This document shows positions 7,539-11,665 of a DNA stretch of 11,665 bases, piece after piece. Numbering within the stretch: the stretch's first letter is position 1; each line of letters starts with the position of its first letter. The position numbers and the translations under genes are program-made. The DNA lies in NCBI RefSeq assembly GCF_000003605.2, contig NW_003147793.1:11879-23543 (forward strand). The letters are read 5' to 3'. The stretch comes from Saccoglossus kowalevskii. Its lineage: Eukaryota > Hemichordata > Enteropneusta > Harrimaniidae. The notes below the pieces were generated by a model. That model saw nothing but the letters and a program-made list of their open reading frames with translations, was not told where the DNA came from and did no database searches.

Positions 7539-7556
7539 ATGACCATATATGGTCAT
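7539..7556. promoter_or_regulatory. 18-bp perfect palindrome containing a CArG box
   Basis: ATGACCATATATGGTCAT equals its own reverse complement. Its centre CCATATATGG fits the CC(A/T)6GG CArG consensus bound by SRF/MADS-box factors. Since it belongs to a tandem repeat, regulatory use is only a possibility. Confidence 0.3.
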
Positions 7557-7666
7557 TGAACATTGGTCATTTCTTTTGTCCATTGCCTTCAATATAGAAT
7601 TGGTTCTATGTTTGTGTATGCAGTAGTGCTTGATATATTAGATATATACATACTTAATGAGTTATT

Positions 7667-7696
7667 CACCATATATGGTCAACAAATATGTTGACC
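7667..7696. promoter_or_regulatory. second CArG palindrome with adjoining hairpin
   Basis: CCATATATGG at 7669-7678 (ACCATATATGGT, 12-bp palindrome) is the unit-2 copy of the box at 7543-7552. It overlaps a hairpin GGTCAAC (7677-7683) / GTTGACC (7690-7696) with a 6-base loop. The outer arms of the unit-1 palindrome are partly lost here. Confidence 0.3.
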
Positions 7697-8120
7697 AATT
7701 CTCTTGTCCAGTGCCTTCTATATAGCGTTAGTTCCATGTTTGTACATGCAATAGTGCTTTAGATATTAGAGACATGCATATTTGATGAGTTCTATGACCA
7801 CAAAAAGCTTCATGTCATTCGGACAGCAATTTTATGACTTATATCTATTTTAGTGATTGTTTGACCACATAAGGAAGAAAATTATGGCGGAAAAGGTCAC
7901 ATGTTCACTCAAGTTTTGTTTTATGAATATTGGTAAGCACATACCACAGGTGCTACATACAAAAAATAGAGATCCTAGACCCTCAGAAGGTGGTTCAAAC
8001 GGCAGAATAATAAACATTACCAGAACAATAACAAAAGGCTTTCGATATTTAGAAATATGGAACTGGTCACCGGATTTGCTCTTCAGAGACAGCGAATGTT
8101 TTTACAATCGAAAGATGTAA

Positions 8121-9236
8121 ACATTTTCTGAGACCATGATTGTTTTTATGTATGGTCTGTCATGGCATAAATCCATGTATCAGATACCTTGTACAATTAT
8201 GACAACATTATTAGACCAAAACGTATCCAATAAATATACACACAAGATGCCGTCACCGCACACATGACAACAATTCGTAGAAACCTTTCATAATACGTAG
8301 AATGGATAAACTGATTACCATTCAGTGATAATTAAATTAAACAAAAAAATGCTTTCATTCTTTTATTTTTCCAACGACAACACTCCCTCACTGCCCATTT
8401 GTTTGTATTCGTATAATTCGAGATTACCAACCACGTCGATATCGCTATCCGCAGTCAGAAAGTAACAGGTATCCGTCTAGTAGAGTCGAACATAGAACGG
8501 CTAAAACGTTGAACAAGGGCGTAACCAGTCGAAGTTGCCACAATTCAAACCAAATGTTTTATAGCTAGTGATACTTGACTGGGTATACACCCGGTTCAAA
8601 CACACAACTGCGCTGTATAATGAGCTTTGAGTTAACTCCCTTCAGAACATTGTAGATTAGCTTCTAATGGGGATCGCGTAGTTCGTTCTGATTTCAGCAA
8701 TTTTCATTATTTATCGGCCCTAAAACAAAGCGAAATATGCATTTATGTTACATGGATTATGTAACTATGTTTAATATTAACTATAGTGTTGTCTTTCTGT
8801 CAAAGGCGAACCTTTCTGAAACAATGACAAGAAACAATTTGAGTTATCTTACTAACATACGAAAAATCAACACTCCAGCTAACCAAGATTAGCGAAAAAA
8901 TAATTTCCTTGGCGTAGGTAAAAACCTTCAAGTTACACAAATGAACCAATTGAAGTTCAACATAAGCATACTAAATTTATTAATTTAAAAAAACAAATTA
9001 CTGACACTAATTTAATGTCACAATTGAAGATATCAGTGAAGTAAGGTCGACTAAATCGAATTTCCTTGGAAACATTAATCACACAAAATTTCATGACCAT
9101 TAAAAAATAATGTATCAACTATTAAGAAGTAGTAGTGTATATCTTTATTTTTATTTTAAAATGTGGTACTTTGACACACTACTCATAAGAATGTTACTTG
9201 TCAGTCACATGACAAAATGAAGGTTCTGTCTAACAT
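8121..9236. other. no gene recognised
   Basis: Unique AT-rich DNA. The part from 8430 to 8690 has somewhat more CpG than its surroundings but no start codon with a long frame. I found no tRNA with paired A and B boxes and no tandem repeats. The segment 8930-9180 is AT-rich with many stops in all frames. Confidence 0.5.
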
Positions 9237-9240
9237 GTGT

Positions 9241-9820
9241 ACTGGTCAGTTTGTTTTGTTTTGTTCTTATGTATTTCTTTACATTGTTGTCAGTCATTTG
9301 CTTGTGTGGCCCTGGACTTGTTAATGACTATGTTGTCTAGTGTACTGGTCAGTTTGTTTTATTTTGTTCTTGTGGATTGTCTTTACATTGTTATAAGTCA
9401 TTTACCTTTGCGTCCCTGGACTTGTAAATGATTATGTAGTCTAGTGTACTGGTCAGTTTGTTTTGTTTTGTTCTTATGTATTTCTTTACATTGTTATCAG
9501 TCATTTGCTTGTGTGGCCCTGGACTTGTTAATGACTATGTTGTCTAGTGTACTGGTCAGTTTGTTTTGTTTTGTTCTTGTGGATTGTCTTTACATTGTTA
9601 TCAGTCAGTTGCTTTTGTGGCCCTGGACTTGTTAATGACTATGTAGTCTAGTGTACTGGTCAGTTTGTTTTGTTTTGTTCTTGTGGAGTGTTTTTTACAT
9701 TGTTGTCAGTCATTCGCTTTTGAGTTCCTGGACTTGTGAATGATTATGTAGTCTAGTGTATTATGTAGTCTAGTCAATTTGTTTTGTTTTGTTCATATAG
9801 ATTGTTTTTTTAATCGTTGT
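9241..9820. repeat. 103/104-bp satellite in dimeric (207-bp) higher-order arrangement
   Basis: ACTGGTCAGTTTG begins units at 9241, 9344, 9448, 9551 and 9655, so lengths run 103, 104, 103, 104 and about 105; a degenerate sixth unit fades by about 9820. Units 1 and 3 share CTTATGTATTTCTTTAC and differ at only one of 103 positions by eye. Units 2 and 4 share CTTGTGGATTGTCTTTAC and are about 91% identical; unit 5 is B-like. The array is therefore A-B-A-B-B'. The plus strand is strongly G+T-rich with TTTTGTTTTG runs. Because 207 is divisible by three, similar open frames of 65 and 64 codons appear one dimer apart (9237-9431, 9444-9635), but they lack ATG near the start and are not supported as genes. 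Confidence 0.95.
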
Positions 9821-10560
9821 TTGTTTTGTGTTTATTGAGATGTACATTTCCGTATACGACTTTTGTCTTCAGATTTACAGTTTAGTACGTCATTTACCTC
9901 ATAATAGAATGAAGGTAATTGTAGGATGACAGAATGCATAGTTGTACAGTGATTTTCAACGCCAACATAATGAAGTAAACAAAAATGTTTATTGTGTGCG
10001 TCATATCCACCAATTTGTAACAAACACAACTGTCACCTCTAAATTTCATCTCACGCGCTAAGATCAACTGCTGCCTTTTTGAACAGAAATTTGAACTGAA
10101 AGTGAACCATTTAAAATTCCTACAGGAGTATAAGAACAATGCAAGTGTTTGATATAATCTTGACCCAGACTTTTTGCTCTAATTTATCTTAGAAGTTTTA
10201 GTATGTGCTCTCTCGTGATCAGTACATCTTTCTTCTCTGTCATTTGTGTACGTTCTCAATATTTTCCCTGCTTTCCCTTGGATGAGACGTAAAACTGAAA
10301 ACAAAATAAAAACATTACATACCCAACAGCTTAAGCGTCCAACTCATAACTTAACATTTACATAACATAAATATAACCATCTAAATATAGACGGATTCTG
10401 ATGACAACGTACAGAGAATATGTTTGAACGCAAATACATTGGTTATGTAGTGCACAACCTCACCTTCATCATGTCTTCCGGTTCATTTACATAAAACTAC
10501 CCAGGTTAATAAAGTATATGTAACAGAACATGTTATGACTTTTCCACATTGCCTGGGTGA
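9821..10560. other. no gene recognised
   Basis: Unique AT-rich DNA. Overlapping minus-strand frames at 9832-10139 give products without recognisable domains. A pyrimidine-rich patch lies at 10210-10280. ACCCAGG (10500-10506) and CCTGGGT (10552-10558) form a 7-bp inverted repeat, too short to interpret. Confidence 0.5.
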
Positions 10561-10583
10561 TTAACGCGGCCGTGAAAGTCGCG

Positions 10584-10820
10584 TATAAGTTTCATCTAAC
10601 GAGGCTTGTCTTTCGCTGTGTGTTGCTATGGTTACTATAGCCCTATTACTACTACACTAACCGCGATAACAAGACAATTTAGTCGCAATTCCTTTTCTAG
10701 CGTAGTATATAGGTATATGCTCTTTTTATTCAGGTCTATTTCATTTAGTGTATATGTCGTGATTGCGATTACGTTCAAAAACCTGTCATTGTGACGGCTA
10801 AGATCGCTGCCCAGGTAAGC
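10584..10820 (+). promoter_or_regulatory. possible promoter and non-coding first exon ending in a donor site
   Basis: TATAAG at 10584-10589 sits in a locally CpG-containing stretch (ACGCGGCCGTG, TCGCGTATAAG). About 25-30 bp downstream is a pyrimidine-rich GTCTTTCGC. GTTGCTATGGTTAC at 10622-10635 differs by one base from an RFX X-box. At 10811, CCAG|GTAAGC is a strong splice donor. All three frames are stopped before the donor or lack an ATG that reaches it, so any exon would be untranslated. The individual motifs are weak; only their order is suggestive. Confidence 0.2.
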
Positions 10821-11108
10821 TGAGCATTCATCTCATACTAATAATAATCCCACTGACCAAAGCGTTTCAACCCACTTTATCCAGGTTACCCAAGGTAATC
10901 TCTAGTAAATACAGCCATATTATTTTGATTTCATTACCGTTTAACATTTATACCACGTGATTTCTCTACACGAAAGCCGTTGCGTGAATGTGACTCGTTG
11001 ATAGAATTCTACAAACATACATACTGATAATACAAAGCGGGGTACTCATCACTACCCGGGCGATCGCTGGACGATCCCAGGCAAACCCATAGGTAACCAC
11101 GGATACGG

Positions 11109-11250
11109 TATATATAGCACGAAGGGAAACAGGTTTCTATTTACATAACATTTTGCTTACCACTGCGCTAGTATGACGTAGACTGGATTATTTATCATTT
11201 GTTCAGATCTGCGCATGCACAATATACCGCCCATTCTCAGATGACGTAAC
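11109..11250. promoter_or_regulatory. cluster of TATA, CRE and NRF1-like motifs; possible promoter
   Basis: TATATA (11109-11114), a CRE half-site TGACGTA (11174-11180), TGCGCATGCA (11210-11219, close to the NRF1 core) and TGACGTAA (11242-11249, CREB/ATF type) occur within 140 bp. Flanking DNA from 10970 to 11120 is also richer in CpG than the window average. No convincing coding start follows on the plus strand: ATG 11302 opens only 12 residues. On the minus strand the nearest plausible start lies upstream at 11515, on the wrong side. An enhancer or an untranslated exon promoter are alternatives. Confidence 0.22.
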
Positions 11251-11665
11251 ACATATATTAACTTATGTGAAGGGAGGGGGTGGTTATCTGTCAAAAAAAC
11301 CATGGTCAATAAACCTTCCTTCATGCCTATACGTTTATAGTATCATCTGCACTAATTATTCTCTCGCACTTGGCCACAAGGAAATTTGAATTTTGAATTT
11401 TGTGCAAACAAATATGGTATTTTAAATGCGTTTTATACATACTGCAGAATAATAGCGACAGAGTGAAAATATTCTGTCTTAATTTATTAACATCTCGGTC
11501 TGTCGCTTCCGCCATGTAACTGCCAGAATAAACCATTACCTGTGATCAGTGTCTATAACAACCAAAACTAAATTAAAGATACTTCAGAAAAACAAAATAC
11601 GCTGTTGGTAATGAAGACACAAAGACATGAAATAGCTACAACACACTATCGAAATTAATTATACA
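11251..11665. other. no confirmed gene; weak minus-strand exon candidate
   Basis: On the minus strand, ATG at 11515-11513 opens MAEATDRDVNKLRQNIF, a hydrophilic start, with a donor-like GTATGT at 11442-11437. Past that point the frame continues as a low-complexity hydrophobic and basic product to 11327, as expected if the real exon ended at a donor. There is no homology I recognise. Confidence 0.2.

Larger units (their letters stand above)
7494..7800. repeat. ~127-bp tandem repeat, about 2.5 copies
   Basis: Unit 1 is about 7494-7613, unit 2 about 7614-7741 and unit 3 (partial) about 7742-7800. Shared blocks include CCATATATGG (units 1 and 2), CTTGTCCAGTGCCTTC / TTTGTCCATTGCCTTC, and TGTACATGCAATAGTGCTT / TGTGTATGCAGTAGTGCTT. 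GACC before the palindrome aligns at 7541, 7667 (CACC) and 7795, giving spacings of 126 and 128 bp. Unit 3 breaks off just where the palindrome should start. Confidence 0.85.
7161..8058 (+). mobile_element. candidate non-autonomous element with internal tandem arrays
   Basis: The left edge is placed at the motif AATATAGCTGCAAGCAGC (7161-7178), whose GCTGC-AA-GCAGC forms a 5-bp hairpin. The right edge is placed at a 6-bp palindrome ATATTT-AG-AAATAT (8045-8058), which follows GCAGAATAATAAACATTACC and ACAATAACAAAAGGC. From memory, elements that begin with a TATAGCTGCAAGCAGC-type block and end in 'AATAATAA...ACAATAGG' plus a hairpin are widespread in fish and invertebrate genomes; I cannot name the family with certainty. 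Between the ends lie a 17-bp motif array and a ~127-bp tandem repeat. A 79-residue frame from ATG 7884 to 8120 overlaps the right edge and looks like chance. Confidence 0.42.

Noticed and set aside
7857-8120. Plus-strand open frame, ATG at 7884 giving 79 residues, with a possible donor at 7933
   Set aside because: It lies over the right part of a repeat element and an in-frame stop at 7854 precedes it; motif matches for acceptor and donor are individually weak.
9237-9635. Pair of similar open frames that look like a duplicated membrane-protein gene
   Set aside because: They are translations of the 103/104-bp satellite; they start at GTG rather than ATG, and their similarity follows from the 207-bp dimer being divisible by three.
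11060-11067. GCGATCGC palindrome, known as HIP1 in cyanobacteria
   Set aside because: Single occurrence in an otherwise animal-like repeat-rich window; chance.

Overview
The window reads as non-coding, repeat-rich DNA from an animal nuclear genome. It is AT-rich, has no compact gene packing, and no open frame exceeds about 100 codons or resembles a protein family I recognise. No rRNA, tRNA, spliceosomal snRNA, CRISPR array or bacterial or viral gene set is visible. The style of the repeats suggests a marine invertebrate, most likely a mollusc such as a bivalve: GGAC/GGACGCAC minisatellites joined to 'AAGATGGCTGCC...GGCCAT' repeats, tandem-cored short elements, and 'TTGCCATGGCA' repeat cores. 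That assignment is inference from memory of such genomes, not a database match.

Layout. 1-515 is the right-hand part of a non-autonomous element: a GGAC minisatellite, two copies of a 140-bp repeat, a 9-bp-stem hairpin, 6.4 copies of an 8-bp unit and a strong closing hairpin. 521-810 is relatively CpG-rich single-copy DNA with an NRF1-like site. 1702-2039 may be a solo LTR (TG...CA ends, TATA-like box, AATAAA, 4-bp flanking duplication). 2401-2595 and 4217-4410 are two copies of one ~195-bp sequence. Between them lies a candidate Helitron-like (Helentron/HINE-type) non-autonomous element at about 2905-4135, with inverted repeats near its ends, a core of three ~270-316-bp repeats and a small right-hand hairpin. 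4411-5690 is AT-rich and featureless. 5688-5736 is duplicated at 5898-5946. About 7161-8058 is a third tandem-cored element, holding a 17-bp motif array and a ~127-bp tandem repeat with perfect CArG-type palindromes. 9241-9820 is a ~103/104-bp satellite with alternating A and B units forming a 207-bp higher-order repeat. 10560-11250 is more CpG-rich, with scattered promoter-like motifs and no demonstrable gene.

No set of genes works together here. The shared theme is architecture: three unrelated sequence families each combine a tandem-repeat core with hairpins or inverted repeats near the edges. This fits repeated colonisation by non-autonomous, probably rolling-circle, elements, though no transposase or Rep/helicase is present to prove it. 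I see no convincing novel gene system. The most distinctive signals are the dimeric satellite, the possible Helentron-type element between diverged direct repeats, and the palindromic CArG boxes carried in a tandem repeat.
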